Notes: generated from the sequence alone by a model not told the origin. A stretch of 64,000 nucleotides of DNA from Calothrix sp. FI2-JRJ7 (GCA_019359675.1 JAHHGX010000085.1:1-64000); one strand, 5' to 3'; shown: positions 50,951-60,829, numbered from the stretch's first letter. Translations and numbers: made by a program.

Positions 50951-52600
50951 ATGAAAACTTCTATGTTGTCGAATATTCAAAATGAAGTAATGCATAAGGC
51001 TGAGTTAGACGGATACATAGGAAAATTTTTAAATAATCGTTATTTAATTAGAGATTTAATTGGCAAAGGTGGAATGGGCAGGGTTTACCTCGCTGAAGAT
51101 GCTGCTAAGGGTGGAATGCCTGTAGCTGTCAAAATTCTATCTTTAAGTATTGATAACCAGCAAATGTCACAACGCTTTGGTAGAGAAATTTTTATCGGCG
51201 CCCAATTAGGACGTAAGAGTAAACAAATTGCTCGCGTTTTAAGCTATGGTGTCACCGATGATAAAATTCCGTTTTATGTGATGGAATACCTACAAGGTAG
51301 AAATCTCAAAGCTGTTATTAAATCCAATTCACTAAACCTAACTATATCATTAGAAATTATCTATCAAATTTGCTTAGGTTTACAATGCGCGCATCAAGGA
51401 ATTAGCCTCAAAGGTGAAATATATCCTGTTTTACACCGCGATATTAAACCTGAAAATATCTTTATTGCCGAAGACCCAAAACAAGGGGATGTAGTAAAAA
51501 TACTAGATTTTGGCATTGCTAAGTTTTTGACAGAGCGTGCTGGAATGACCCTTACAGAATCTTTTATTGGTAGTTTGCCTTATTGCTCTCCAGAACATAT
51601 GGAAGGACGCAAATTGATAGATGTGCGTTCTGATATATATAGCTTGGGAGTACTAATGTACGAAATGCTTGCAGGACAACACCCTTTTGCGCTCAAAACC
51701 AATTCATTTGGAGATTGGTATCAAGCACATAAGTTTCAAGCACCACCAACATTTAAAGAAATTAATCCTGACTTGAGAATTCCCAGAGAGCTACAAGAGC
51801 TAGTAATGACTTGTTTAGCAAAAGAAGTCAAAAATCGTCCTCAAGATATGGGAAAAGTTTTAAGTAGTTTGGAGCGTATCCAACAGTTGGAGAATGGCGA
51901 AGTTCTTAACTCAACAAACCAATCTTACAATCCCACAAATGTACAATTAGTACCCGTTACCTCAATATCCGAAAAAATTTGTTTGCAGAAAACATGGCCT
52001 GTGAACAAACCAAAGGCACTTATTTGCTTTCCGCATCTACTACAATCAACCCAAGGTAGCATCCCTACCCTATGGGCAATGTTACCTAAAAAAGAAATAG
52101 ATGTACTAGTTAAGCAAATCAGTAATACTGAATTTATCTTTCAGAAAAATTTGTACCCCTTATTAGTTTGGGTAACAACTTTATGTGATAAAAAGTTTTA
52201 TTTAACACGTTGGTTGTCGTATTTTCTCGACATGAAAGACAGCAAGAGCCAAAAAATTGCACAAGCTCTTGTGAATACAGGTTATTACCATTTACTGTTT
52301 TTCTCGCTTGAGAATCCAGGGAAGTGTGAAAAAGTAATGACTCTGACCCTGTCTGCACGTCAACGTCAACAAATTATTGATTGTTTAGAGTCGATTGAAA
52401 ATACAAAGTCAATTATCGAATTGAATGAGAGCAAAAATATGTTGCGGTTACATCTGGAAAAAAAGAAGCCAGAAATTATCAGTCAATTAGCCGAAAACCA
52501 GCGAAATCAAAAATTCAGCGTTCGAGAATGGCTTAACTATGCTGTCTCTAAAGTATCGCGCGTTGTCTTACGCCCAGTATTCCGAGGCAAAAGTGTATAA
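50951..52600 (+). CDS. Ser/Thr protein kinase
   Basis: This 549-aa protein has an N-terminal Hanks-type kinase domain (about 28-310): GKGGMGRVYLAEDA, the ATP-anchoring Lys in VAVKIL, the catalytic loop LHRDIKPENIF, DFGIAK, and the APE region as YCSPEHMEG followed by DIYSLGVLMYEML. The C-terminal region (about 350-549) has no recognisable domain and no membrane helix, so it is cytosolic. All catalytic residues are present. It is a single gene with a 290-bp upstream spacer; tRNA-Asp and a second kinase lie next to it. Confidence 0.93.
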   Translation: MKTSMLSNIQNEVMHKAELDGYIGKFLNNRYLIRDLIGKGGMGRVYLAEDAAKGGMPVAVKILSLSIDNQQMSQRFGREIFIGAQLGRKSKQIARVLSYGVTDDKIPFYVMEYLQGRNLKAVIKSNSLNLTISLEIIYQICLGLQCAHQGISLKGEIYPVLHRDIKPENIFIAEDPKQGDVVKILDFGIAKFLTERAGMTLTESFIGSLPYCSPEHMEGRKLIDVRSDIYSLGVLMYEMLAGQHPFALKTNSFGDWYQAHKFQAPPTFKEINPDLRIPRELQELVMTCLAKEVKNRPQDMGKVLSSLERIQQLENGEVLNSTNQSYNPTNVQLVPVTSISEKICLQKTWPVNKPKALICFPHLLQSTQGSIPTLWAMLPKKEIDVLVKQISNTEFIFQKNLYPLLVWVTTLCDKKFYLTRWLSYFLDMKDSKSQKIAQALVNTGYYHLLFFSLENPGKCEKVMTLTLSARQRQQIIDCLESIENTKSIIELNESKNMLRLHLEKKKPEIISQLAENQRNQKFSVREWLNYAVSKVSRVVLRPVFRGKSV

Positions 52601-52668
52601 TGTAATACAAAAAAAATCTAAATAGGCGCCAGTTGATAAAATTTAGTTGATAAAATTCAAAAAAGCAC

Positions 52669-52697
52669 TTGACAAATTTATTTTATCTGAGCATAAT
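52669..52697 (+). promoter_or_regulatory. Promoter for tRNA-Asp
   Basis: TTGACA (52669-52674), 17-bp spacer and CATAAT (52692-52697). It lies 50 bp before the tRNA gene and is a near-consensus sigma-70 promoter. Confidence 0.85.
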
Positions 52698-52746
52698 GAG
52701 TAAGTTGCCGAAAAGAGCAGACGCTCTTTAAAAGAAACTACTACTT

Positions 52747-52820
52747 GGGGTCGTAGTTCAATCGGTTAGAGCACCGCCCTGTCACGGCGGAAGTTGCGAG
52801 TTCGAGCCTCGTCGACCCCG
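52747..52820 (+). tRNA. tRNA-Asp (GTC)
   Basis: A 74-nt cloverleaf: acceptor GGGGTCG pairing with CGACCCC and discriminator G; D arm GTTC-AATCGGTTA-GAGC; anticodon arm CCGCC-CTGTCAC-GGCGG with anticodon GTC at 52781-52783; T arm GCGAG-TTCGAGC-CTCGT-type. CCA is not encoded. Confidence 0.96.
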
Positions 52821-52838
52821 TCTCAAAAGATTAATAGT

Positions 52839-55262
52839 CTACTGAACGCTGACGCTGACTGAATAATGTGATTCATTAATAGTGGCGACTTCCAGTATAA
52901 AATCTCCGCGTGTAGATACTAAACCTTGCCATTGGGTTTTTTGGCTCATAGCTTTAGTTATAGCGGTAGCAATAGTAATACCATCTGGGTCGATTACTTT
53001 TATATTTATGTCACCTTCTAATAAATCTAGTGTTAGCTGTTGTCCTTGTTCGCAAGTGATTGTATAACGAGTAATTTGATTTGCTCTCGATTCTCCTTCG
53101 AGTACGGTATTCCCAGAACCTTGTAAAATGCTAATTGGTGGAACTGTTATTAGCTGTGAGTGGCCAACTTGTTTTTGTATTCTAGATATAGAAGTGCGAG
53201 GAGTACGGATTTTCAATTGATGTTTATTCAAATAAACCCGTAAACCTGCTACCATCCATCCTGTTATTATTAAAGCCAGAGCTGGAGCAATTAGAGGTAC
53301 CCAGCCGGACTGCATAAAAATATAGAATGTAGTTACTAACAGTACGAGCAATATAGCAACTTTGCTAGGGAATAAAACCCAAAAGCGACGTAGTGGCCAT
53401 GAGAGAATACCTCCAGCGAGTGCCCAAAAACTAATCCATGCTATTTGCTCATATTCTGACCAAATTTTTAATAAAGGACGATTATCAGTTACAGCGTTCA
53501 AAATTTGACTAACTGCTTGTGCTTGAAGTTGTACACCGCTAATTTGGCGCCGTTGACTATAGGGAGTGTAAAAACCTGGGTTAGATTTTGATATACTCGT
53601 CCCAACTATAATAATACGGTCTTTCACCTTAGCAGGGTCGATTCGGTTTGCCAGCACATTATCTAGACTAACTTTCTCTGCTATTTCACCGACTGAATGA
53701 TAATCAAGCATAATTTCATAACCCCGCGCATCAGGTGTTCTGCGATACCCACCAGAATTGGAATTGAGGGGTTGTATTGAGACTTGACCTATTTTCCACT
53801 CTCCTTTTGGAGTAAAGTTAGCTTGTAAACCCTTCTGTTGGAGAAATTGAGTTGCAAGTAAAGCTGCAAAGGAATATTGGGTTGTGCATTTTTTGCTTGT
53901 ATGAGGATTGGCAAATAGTAAACTGCGTCGCACAATATTATCGTCGTCTACCAACACATCGTTAAAACCGATGTTTTCTATTGGAAGTGAAGGTGGTGAA
54001 ATGGCTGGTTGTGATGAGCTACCAAGACCACAAACACCAATAATATTATTATTTTGATTATTCTTTTGCGTACTAAAAGCAGCTAATTTTTGTTGAGGTT
54101 TATATAAATTTAAGCCAATTATACTTGGTTTGTAAGATTGAAGCTTAATTAATAACTTATTTATACTATCGTTAGATATGTTTTCATCACCAACAGTAAC
54201 TACTAATAAGTTTCGGTCGGTATTTTGGTTTGCTTGTTCTTCGTAACTTAAACTTTGGTAAAACTCAGTTGTAAACCGCAACCGCATCATTCGGTCGTAA
54301 GCTGCAAGTTCCAATGGTTGAAATAATTTTAGTTCACGAACTCCCAAAACCAATGCTATAGTTATTAACCAACTGGCGCCAATAATACTCAAACCACTAC
54401 GATAAAATTGTTTCCAAGTGTAACGTTTATTTGCTAAATCCGGATTTGTTATTTCTTGTAAAGCTTGTAGTACTTCAGTTGCAGATTGATAGCGAGTACG
54501 ATAATCGTAGCGCACCATCTTATCGATAATATCCGCTAGCTTGTTACTGACTCTTGCTTGATGGCGCCAAACTATTTCACCAGTGTTAGGGTCTTCGGGT
54601 AACTTTGAAGCACGTAAGCCAGTTATCGCTTGAATTGCTACTATACCTAATGCGTAAATATCACTATTTAGTCTCGGTTTACCAGCAGATTGCTCATTTG
54701 GCATGTATCCTTGAGTGCCAATTGCAACACTCATTTCCGATTGCCCCGAATTATTTGGTAGTTGACGAATTTGTTTAACCGCACCAAAATCAATCAAAAC
54801 CAACTTGCTATCGCTAGCACGTCGAATTAAATTACTCGGTTTAATATCCCGATGAATACAGTTGTGCGAGTGGACAAATACTAAAATACTAAGAATATCT
54901 TGCAAAAGCAAAATTACCTGAGCTTCATCAAACTTAGCATTACTAACTAACTCATCAGAGAGTGAAATACCATCAATAAATTCCTGAACTAAGTAAAATT
55001 CCTCGTTTTCCTCAAAATATGCGAGTAATTGGGGTATTTGCTCGTGCCGACCAAGCTGCTCAAGAATTTCTGCCTCTGTATTAAATAGGCGCCGTGCAAG
55101 TTCCAAAAAATTTAATTCCCTACTGGCAGGCTGGAGATGCTTGACAACACATCTAGGATTACCAGGGCGCCGAGTATCCTCAGCAACATAAATACGCCCA
55201 AATCCTCCGCCTCCAATAGCTGCGATAATTCGATAACGTCCGTCTTGTAGACTCTTTAGCAT
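52839..55262 (-). CDS. CHASE2-domain Ser/Thr kinase with C-terminal PPC-like domain
   Basis: This 807-aa protein begins with a kinase domain (about 8-270: [46 protein letters not shown]). Then come a membrane helix (about 290-312), a CHASE2 sensor domain (about 318-620, with [20 protein letters not shown] and [14 protein letters not shown]), two or three more helices (about 630-690), and a C-terminal pre-peptidase-like beta domain ([20 protein letters not shown] through [17 protein letters not shown]). It should sense an extracellular cue and phosphorylate cytoplasmic targets. CHASE2-kinases are common in filamentous cyanobacteria, but the PPC-like tail is unusual. Confidence 0.93.
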   Translation of the reverse strand: MLKSLQDGRYRIIAAIGGGGFGRIYVAEDTRRPGNPRCVVKHLQPASRELNFLELARRLFNTEAEILEQLGRHEQIPQLLAYFEENEEFYLVQEFIDGISLSDELVSNAKFDEAQVILLLQDILSILVFVHSHNCIHRDIKPSNLIRRASDSKLVLIDFGAVKQIRQLPNNSGQSEMSVAIGTQGYMPNEQSAGKPRLNSDIYALGIVAIQAITGLRASKLPEDPNTGEIVWRHQARVSNKLADIIDKMVRYDYRTRYQSATEVLQALQEITNPDLANKRYTWKQFYRSGLSIIGASWLITIALVLGVRELKLFQPLELAAYDRMMRLRFTTEFYQSLSYEEQANQNTDRNLLVVTVGDENISNDSINKLLIKLQSYKPSIIGLNLYKPQQKLAAFSTQKNNQNNNIIGVCGLGSSSQPAISPPSLPIENIGFNDVLVDDDNIVRRSLLFANPHTSKKCTTQYSFAALLATQFLQQKGLQANFTPKGEWKIGQVSIQPLNSNSGGYRRTPDARGYEIMLDYHSVGEIAEKVSLDNVLANRIDPAKVKDRIIIVGTSISKSNPGFYTPYSQRRQISGVQLQAQAVSQILNAVTDNRPLLKIWSEYEQIAWISFWALAGGILSWPLRRFWVLFPSKVAILLVLLVTTFYIFMQSGWVPLIAPALALIITGWMVAGLRVYLNKHQLKIRTPRTSISRIQKQVGHSQLITVPPISILQGSGNTVLEGESRANQITRYTITCEQGQQLTLDLLEGDINIKVIDPDGITIATAITKAMSQKTQWQGLVSTRGDFILEVATINESHYSVSVSVQ

Positions 55263-55290
55263 CGCGCGCTCGTTTAACTTAATAGGATAT

Positions 55291-55356
55291 AGAAACCGGG
55301 TTTCTTTTTTATATTTTGTAATAAAAATAAAGATATTGCATAGAAACCCGGTTTCT
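55291..55356. repeat. AGAAACC/GGTTTCT element, copy D
   Basis: AGAAACCGGGTTTCT (55291-55305) and AGAAACCCGGTTTCT (55342-55356) with interior TTTTGTAATAAAAATAA. It lies 28 bp upstream of the CHASE2 kinase start, so it is in that gene's leader or promoter region. Confidence 0.85.
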
Positions 55357-55379
55357 TAAATCTTGATAACATTTAACAT

Positions 55380-55440
55380 GCGTAACCCAACTTCCGGTTC
55401 TTGTAAAATTGTTGGGTTCCGTTCCTCCACCCAACCTACG
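55380..55440. repeat. GTAACCCAAC/GTTGGGT dispersed repeat
   Basis: GCGTAACCCAACTTCCGG and GTTGGGTTCC...CCACCCAACCTACG: a repeat of the GGTTGGGTGG type seen at 19483 and 41022. No gene. Confidence 0.6.
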
Positions 55441-55450
55441 ATTAAACACG

Positions 55451-55980
55451 ACTTCACTTTTAGCGCTCATCCTATCTGTTTTGATGTTTTGTTCTTGGTT
55501 AACTGATGCAGTTGGCATATATGCAGTATTTGGTGCATTTATTTTAGGAACAGCAATGCCGCGTGGGGAATTTGCTCATAAATTAACATCCTCCGTCGAA
55601 TCATTAACGACAGGGTTTTTATTGCCAATATTCTTTGTCTACTCAGGTTTAAATACACAAATTGGCTTAGTCAATACGTAAGGATTGTGGGGAGTAACGG
55701 CAATAATTATTTTACTTGCAGTTGTGGTAAAGGAATTGCTTGTATGTTGGCGGCAAAAATCGCTGGTGAAAATTAGAGAGAAGCAGCTACAATAGGCGCC
55801 TTAATGAACGCGCGCGGTTGAATGGAACTAATTATTCTGAATATTGGATTAGAACAAGGAATTATAACTCCAACATTATTTACAATCATGGTAATTATGG
55901 CAATAATGACAACCTTAATGACATCTCCACTAGTTGCCATATTATTGCAAGGAACCAGCCATGAAAAATCGTTAGCTTGA
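55451..55980 (+). pseudogene. CPA2 cation:proton antiporter pseudogene
   Basis: The frame from about 55451 reads LALILSVLMFCSWLTDAVGI, then AVFGAFILGTAMPRG and FFVYSGLNTQIGLVNT, then TAA. It continues GLWGVTAIIILLAVVVKE. After a frameshift near 55740 it reads MLAAKIAGEN*REAATIGAL and MNARG*MELIILNIGLEQGI, TFTIMVIMAIMTTLMTSPL-like, to TGA at 55978. Three internal stops (TAA, TAG, TGA) and a frameshift destroy it. It is the C-terminal part of a transporter related to the intact gene at 56408, but by sequence is not a recent duplicate. Confidence 0.88.
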
Positions 55981-55991
55981 TTAATTAAATT

Positions 55992-56071
55992 GATCCCCCC
56001 TAACCCCCCGCGTGGAAGGGGGAACAAGAGGGCATTTTAAGTCCCCCTTAATAAGGGGGGTTGGGGGGATT
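55992..56071. repeat. CCCCCCTAACC...GGTTGGGGGG dispersed repeat
   Basis: The same termini as at 39314-39393 (ATCCCCCCTAACCCCCC and GGTTGGGGGGAT), with CCCCCTTAATAAGGGGGG inside. It directly follows the antiporter pseudogene and could have inserted after its decay. Confidence 0.85.
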
Positions 56072-56407
56072 AAAAACATTTGTAACATAATCTACATAAA
56101 ACTTCACAATTAATCTTTAATAAAATATATCTATCTAAAAATTACTATACAGCAATGTATACAGAGGTGTGTTGACATAAATTCCTAAATGAGTCTAATT
56201 AAAATTTGAAATAGTTTTTACATAAATGATAAGAATTAACTCGACATTACAAATTATTTGTGTTAGCAAGATTATAAATCATGAAAAAAGAATAAAAAGT
56301 TTAGAAAACAATTAAATGACCGATAAAAGCAACTAAAAAGAGTTGACTTTCGTGACTGATTCCATTAATTATCTTAAAGACACTGGACATTAGCTAGTGA
56401 GGGAAAG
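56072..56407. other. Promoter region of the antiporter gene
   Basis: A 336-bp AT-rich region without a gene. It should carry the promoter for the antiporter at 56408; no clear -35/-10 pair was fixed. GAGGG precedes the ATG. Confidence 0.45.
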
Positions 56408-58597
56408 ATGCATATAGTCGTTATAGTTTTACTTGAAATCTTAGTAGTAATAGGGTTATCAAGGCTTGTAGGGGTGGCATTTAGATGGATTAATCAACCA
56501 TTAGTAATCGGTGAAATTGTTGCTGGCATTATGCTGGGACCTTCGCTGCTTGGTATGATTGCTCCTGGGGTAGCAGCTAGTTTATTTCCTCCTGAAGCAA
56601 TTCCTTTTTTAAATGTGCTGTCGCAGGTAGGGTTAATATTTTTCATGTTCTTGATTGGATTAGAATTAGACCCAAAATATTTGAGCGGAAATCTGGAAGT
56701 TGCAATTTTGACGTCAAATGTCAGTATTATTGTCCCGTTTTCACTAGCTACAATTTTGTCTCTGTTCATATATCCCTTGGTGTCAAGTTCTGATGTTCCA
56801 TTTACAGCATTTGCATTATTTCTCGGCGCCGCAATGTCAATCACAGCATTTCCCGTGTTAGCGCGCATTATCACAGAAAATAACTTACACCGAACACGTT
56901 TAGGAACGCTAGCTCTAACTTGTGCAGCAGTAGATGATGTGACGGCATGGTGTATTTTGGCAGTTGCGATAGCTGTGGCACGGAATGGCAGCATCGACCA
57001 ACAAGCAATTTTGACAATTGTAGAAAGCTTAGTTTACATAGGTTTCATGTTTACTGTCGGACGTTGGTTTCTAAAACGTCTTTCTCATCATTACCAACGT
57101 GCTAGACGATTAAGCCAGTTAATGATGGCTCTAATTTATGGTGGTGTTGTTGCGTCAGCTTTAATTACAGAATATATCGGTATTCACCTAATTTTTGGAG
57201 CATTTTTACTTGGGGCTGTTATACCCAAAAACGAGGGTTTAGTACGCGAACTCGCCGTCAAAACTGAAGATTTTGTATTGATTTTTTTACTACCAGTATT
57301 CTTTGCTTATAGCGGGTTACGAACACAAATAGGTTTGCTCAACCGACCAGAGTTATGGGGATTGTGCTTGCTTATACTTGCTGTTGCAATTGTAGGCAAG
57401 TATTTCGGAACTTATGTTGCCGCGCGATTTAGTAGCATACCACACCGTGAAGCATCTGCCCTCGGTTGGTTAATGAATACTCGTGGTCTAACCGAGTTGA
57501 TTGTTCTTAATATTGGTTTGGAGTTAAAAGTGATATCACCACTATTATTTACAATGCTAGTAATTATGGCGTTAGTAACAACATTCATGACTTCGCCATT
57601 ACTAGAATTAGCATATCCCAAACATTTAATTCGTAAAGATGTTGTTGACAGTCACAGCGATAGTGATAGTGAAGAAATTAATCCCACGGTGGTTAACGTC
57701 GAATCATCTAACCCTCCCTACCGAATTTTGGTACCAGTCGCTAATCCTACTACTCAAAAAGGATTGTTACAACTCGCAACCGCTATTGCTTTTAATTGGC
57801 GCCAAAATGCAATAGTAAACCCCTTGAGTTTAATCGAACTTCCTGAAGATTATGCTTTTGAAAGCACACCTGCGGAAGCAGAGAAAATGATTAGCCAACG
57901 TCATCAGGAGTTAGAAGAATTAATTTATCGTTTTCGACCGGAAGTACGTTTACAAATTCAGTCAATTGTTAGAATTACCAATAACGTTGCGCGCGAAACT
58001 ACCCAAATTGCCCAGATTGAGCAAGCGAACCTAATATTACTTGGTTGGCACCGTCCAGCTTTCAGCAAAAATCGTCTAGGTGGCAGAGTCGGTCAAATTC
58101 TTTCCACTGCTGATGTTGATGTCGCAGTATATATAGATAGAGGTCAACAAAAAATAGAAAGTATCCTAGTACCTTTTTCTGCCAATATTCATGATGATTT
58201 AGCCATCATTTTGGCACTGAGACTACTACTAAATAAAGATACTTGTACAGTCAAAATACTTCAAGTCGTCACAGATAAACACATCAAAAAAGAATTGAGT
58301 TACGAAGTGCAAACACTCATGCAACAGCTACCATCTAGTGTACGCGAACGTATCCATGTAGAAACCGTTGAAGCAGTCGAACCAATTCAAGCAGTAGTTG
58401 CAGCATCTCAAGGAATTGATTTAACCATTGCCGGAACTAGTCGTGCTTGGGGTATTGAACGGCAAACCCTTGGTAGATATACTGACCAACTGGCAATTTA
58501 CTGTCGTTCCTCGCTTCTAATTACCCGTCGCTACAGTCCAGTTACCGCACATCTAACATCTGTACTTGCAGATATGCACTCACCAATTGCTAGTTAG
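56408..58597 (+). CDS. CPA2 cation:proton antiporter with USP-type C-terminus
   Basis: This 729-aa protein has a 12-13 helix antiporter domain (about 1-385) of the NapA/KefB group: MLGPSLLGMIAPG, FLIGLELDPKYL, the ITAFPVLARIITE motif, CAAVDDVTAWCILAV with the ion-binding Asp pair, and MNTRGLTELIVLNIGLEL. From about 430 are two universal stress protein-like domains (YRILVPVANPTTQKGLLQLA, then SILVPFSANIHDDLAIIL). It probably exchanges Na+ or K+ for H+ at the plasma or thylakoid membrane, regulated through the USP domains. GAGGG precedes the ATG. It is followed after 26 bp by the exported 162-aa protein. Confidence 0.92.
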   Translation: MHIVVIVLLEILVVIGLSRLVGVAFRWINQPLVIGEIVAGIMLGPSLLGMIAPGVAASLFPPEAIPFLNVLSQVGLIFFMFLIGLELDPKYLSGNLEVAILTSNVSIIVPFSLATILSLFIYPLVSSSDVPFTAFALFLGAAMSITAFPVLARIITENNLHRTRLGTLALTCAAVDDVTAWCILAVAIAVARNGSIDQQAILTIVESLVYIGFMFTVGRWFLKRLSHHYQRARRLSQLMMALIYGGVVASALITEYIGIHLIFGAFLLGAVIPKNEGLVRELAVKTEDFVLIFLLPVFFAYSGLRTQIGLLNRPELWGLCLLILAVAIVGKYFGTYVAARFSSIPHREASALGWLMNTRGLTELIVLNIGLELKVISPLLFTMLVIMALVTTFMTSPLLELAYPKHLIRKDVVDSHSDSDSEEINPTVVNVESSNPPYRILVPVANPTTQKGLLQLATAIAFNWRQNAIVNPLSLIELPEDYAFESTPAEAEKMISQRHQELEELIYRFRPEVRLQIQSIVRITNNVARETTQIAQIEQANLILLGWHRPAFSKNRLGGRVGQILSTADVDVAVYIDRGQQKIESILVPFSANIHDDLAIILALRLLLNKDTCTVKILQVVTDKHIKKELSYEVQTLMQQLPSSVRERIHVETVEAVEPIQAVVAASQGIDLTIAGTSRAWGIERQTLGRYTDQLAIYCRSSLLITRRYSPVTAHLTSVLADMHSPIAS

Positions 58598-58623
58598 AGA
58601 TTGAATAAAAAAAGGGAATTTTT

Positions 58624-59112
58624 ATGCACCAATTTAACGTCAAATCTCTAACCTTCTACACTATTGCCATAACTTCAGTCTTGCTGGTGTTTAAAGTCGT
58701 TACAGCATATGGAGAAAGTCAACTCAAAGCTCCGAAATCAATTAGCGGCAAATACTATATTACACTTGCCGAAAATTTATCTAACTGCAAACAAAATACT
58801 TTGGTGTTAGATATTCAACAATCTGGAATTTTTCTGAATGCGTCTTTATCGACTCCAAGCAACCAAGAAATATCTACTTACAGAGAAAAAAATCTTTCGC
58901 TAAATGGCAAATCTAATAATAATTCTTTCAGCTTATCTGGAAGGGTTGATAACACTAGATTGTGTAATGCCATACCTGAGACGTTACAAGCTAGCTTAGT
59001 ACCAGAAGGAGGACTTTCTGGACAAATCACTTTCAAAGATGTGCCAAAATCGATTAAATTTAATGCTATTCTCCAGAAACCTCAAGAGCAATCAACACAG
59101 TCATTCAAATAA
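58624..59112 (+). CDS. Exported hypothetical protein
   Basis: This 162-aa protein has an N-terminal hydrophobic segment (LTFYTIAITSVLLVFKVVTA) like a signal peptide or anchor, then a beta-rich region: SGKYYITLAENLSNCKQNT, LVLDIQQSGIFLNASLS, and SLSGRVDNTRLCNAIPETLQ. Two Cys could form a disulfide. No family is assigned. It lies 26 bp after the antiporter and 34 bp before the AMIN gene, so the three may be one operon with a periplasmic theme. Confidence 0.68.
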   Translation: MHQFNVKSLTFYTIAITSVLLVFKVVTAYGESQLKAPKSISGKYYITLAENLSNCKQNTLVLDIQQSGIFLNASLSTPSNQEISTYREKNLSLNGKSNNNSFSLSGRVDNTRLCNAIPETLQASLVPEGGLSGQITFKDVPKSIKFNAILQKPQEQSTQSFK

Positions 59113-59146
59113 ATCTTGAATGTTTTAAATAGCAAAGGATGATAAT

Positions 59147-60145
59147 ATGCTGAAACGAAGTAGAAGTACGAGTAAACGATTTTTTAGTTTACTGTTGTGG
59201 CGCCGTCTTAACGCTAATAGTTGGTGTAAGCGATTATTATCAACTAGTATAGTAAGTCTGTGTGGAGTGTTAACACTTTCTAGCATAACTATCGCCGTCG
59301 CACCAAATGCTCAACTTCAGGATTGGCGGTTTTCTCCGGAATTTGGACAACTTGAATTTACTCTATCTGCTGTTTCTCAACCAAAAGTTTTTTTTCTTTC
59401 TCAACCAGAGCGCTTGGTTATAGACTTACCTGGAACAAAATTAGGCTTTGTACCAACTCAACAAAATTATTCTGGCGCCATTCAACGTATTCGTCTATCT
59501 CAACTTAATGCGAGCGTTACACGTATTGTCTTAGATTTAGCGCCAGGAACACCAATAAATCCAAGCCAAGTACTCGTACAACCAACCTCTCCTACTAGTT
59601 GGGTATTACGACCATTTGCTAAGTTTGCAAACAACATCCCACAAGGAATTTACGCACCACAACCACCGAACAATAATATCCCACAACCCATTTACGCACC
59701 ACAACCACCGAACAATAATATCCCACAACCCATTTACGCACCACAACCACCGAACAATAACATCCAACAACCCATTTACGCACCACAACCACCAAACAAT
59801 ACGGCGCCCATTTATACACCAGAACAACCAGGAATAATTACACCACCTGGCACCAGTCTGCCCTCAACAAACACCAATATTCAGCAGCAACAACCATTTG
59901 TGAGCGTACCTCCACTAACTATTAATAACACTTCACCAATACCTGGCTCAATACTTCCACCCGCAAATTTTCCAAACCCATCTGGAGGAATTATTAACAC
60001 TCCACCATTAATTACGCCTAACAATAACTTTCCTACTACTATAGTCCCAACCACTACAGTCCCAACATCCCCAAATACTCCAATAACCAATACTAATCCT
60101 AATGACGTCGTTCCTTGGGGGCAAAACTTACCAACTCAAAGATAG
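59147..60145 (+). CDS. AMIN-domain cell-envelope protein with Pro-rich repeats
   Basis: This 332-aa protein has an N-terminal basic signal-anchor (about 25-52: LLSTSIVSLCGVLTLSSITI), then an AMIN domain (about 55-150: QLQDWRFSPEFGQLEFTLSA, PERLVIDLPGTKLGF, YSGAIQRIRLSQLN). AMIN domains bind peptidoglycan and occur in envelope and pilus or secretin proteins. The rest is low-complexity Pro/Asn/Gln/Thr, with four tandem copies of a 14-residue unit (PQPIYAPQPPNNNI), then more Pro/Asn/Thr. It lacks the amidase domain, so it is probably structural. A hairpin terminator follows. Confidence 0.88.
   Translation: MLKRSRSTSKRFFSLLLWRRLNANSWCKRLLSTSIVSLCGVLTLSSITIAVAPNAQLQDWRFSPEFGQLEFTLSAVSQPKVFFLSQPERLVIDLPGTKLGFVPTQQNYSGAIQRIRLSQLNASVTRIVLDLAPGTPINPSQVLVQPTSPTSWVLRPFAKFANNIPQGIYAPQPPNNNIPQPIYAPQPPNNNIPQPIYAPQPPNNNIQQPIYAPQPPNNTAPIYTPEQPGIITPPGTSLPSTNTNIQQQQPFVSVPPLTINNTSPIPGSILPPANFPNPSGGIINTPPLITPNNNFPTTIVPTTTVPTSPNTPITNTNPNDVVPWGQNLPTQR
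59638..59805 (+). repeat. 42-bp minisatellite inside the AMIN gene
   Basis: Four tandem 42-bp units begin at 59638, 59680, 59722 and 59764. Unit length is a multiple of three, so copy-number change keeps the frame. Units 2 and 3 look identical; units 1 and 4 carry a few substitutions. Confidence 0.9.
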
Positions 60146-60149
60146 ATAG

Positions 60150-60172
60150 TATGGTGGGCAGTACCCACCATA
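60150..60172. terminator. Bidirectional hairpin terminator
   Basis: TATGGTGGG (60150-60158), loop CAGTA, CCCACCATA (60164-60172): a 9-bp perfect stem between the converging AMIN and DUF3172 genes. T-runs are weak, so it may rely on the stem. Confidence 0.7.
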
Positions 60173-60179
60173 CGTTTGA

Positions 60180-60719
60180 CTAAAATCTATCTGTTTCTTG
60201 GGGTGTGCCAACCGCCCCAGGTTGACTAAGGAACAAGTTTTGGGCTGCTTCGTTTTGATAAATACAGCGAATATCAGGTTTATCACTACCTAAATCGCCC
60301 GTAAAACCAAAAGTGTTCAAACGGTTTTTACACTCATTAACCTGTTGAGCAGTTACAAGCTTTCTTGATTCTAAAATTGCCCAGTTGTTCTGCCGAATAA
60401 CACATCCAGGACGCATACTCGGTTGAGCAACGTAAACGTTAAACGGGTTGAGCGTCACGAACAAGCGCGCGTCCATAACCATTGCGCTAGCTCCATACTG
60501 AACACAAATTTCAGGGTTTGGCGCCTTGGTATCAATAAATTCACGTGATGCCACATTCGAGGGAGTTAATGTAGTAGTCGAACTAAAAGCTATACCAATC
60601 CCAATACCCAATACAAACACCCCTCCCAAAATCGCTATAGTCGTGAAGTTGAAAAGTGGGGATTGTAAAGCAGATGGTTTAGAAGTAGTAGCTTGTCTAC
60701 CGGGAGGTCTGCGTCTCAT
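60180..60719 (-). CDS. DUF3172 domain protein
   Basis: This 179-aa protein of a cyanobacteria-plus-plastid family begins with basic RRRPPGRQATTSKPS, has one membrane helix (FTTIAILGGVFVLGIGIGIA), then the DUF3172 domain with FIDTKAPNPEICVQYGASAM, VMDARLFVTLNPFNVYVAQP and SMRPGCVIRQNNWAILE, then VNECKNRLNTFGFTGDL. Cys residues are spaced as in the family. It is predicted to be a thylakoid or plasma membrane anchored lumenal or periplasmic protein; function unknown. Confidence 0.93.
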   Translation of the reverse strand: MRRRPPGRQATTSKPSALQSPLFNFTTIAILGGVFVLGIGIGIAFSSTTTLTPSNVASREFIDTKAPNPEICVQYGASAMVMDARLFVTLNPFNVYVAQPSMRPGCVIRQNNWAILESRKLVTAQQVNECKNRLNTFGFTGDLGSDKPDIRCIYQNEAAQNLFLSQPGAVGTPQETDRF

Positions 60720-60829
60720 TTTTAAATTATGAGTTAGTTTAATTGAAGTATCAGGAGCAAGTAGTCTAAATCTAAACTGCTTTCCCCTTTATATAAGTAT
60801 GACTAATATTCTGAATAATTGTGTCACCC

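Noticed and set aside
50951-55262. Two kinases as one signalling operon
   Set aside because: They are on opposite strands, separated by tRNA-Asp with its own promoter; nothing ties them together.
59638-59805. CRISPR array
   Set aside because: Tandem units follow each other directly with no spacers, and the region is coding.
59606-59827. Several long frames on both strands in the AMIN repeat region
   Set aside because: The 42-bp tandem unit has no stop in several frames, so all are by-products of the repeat in the AMIN gene.
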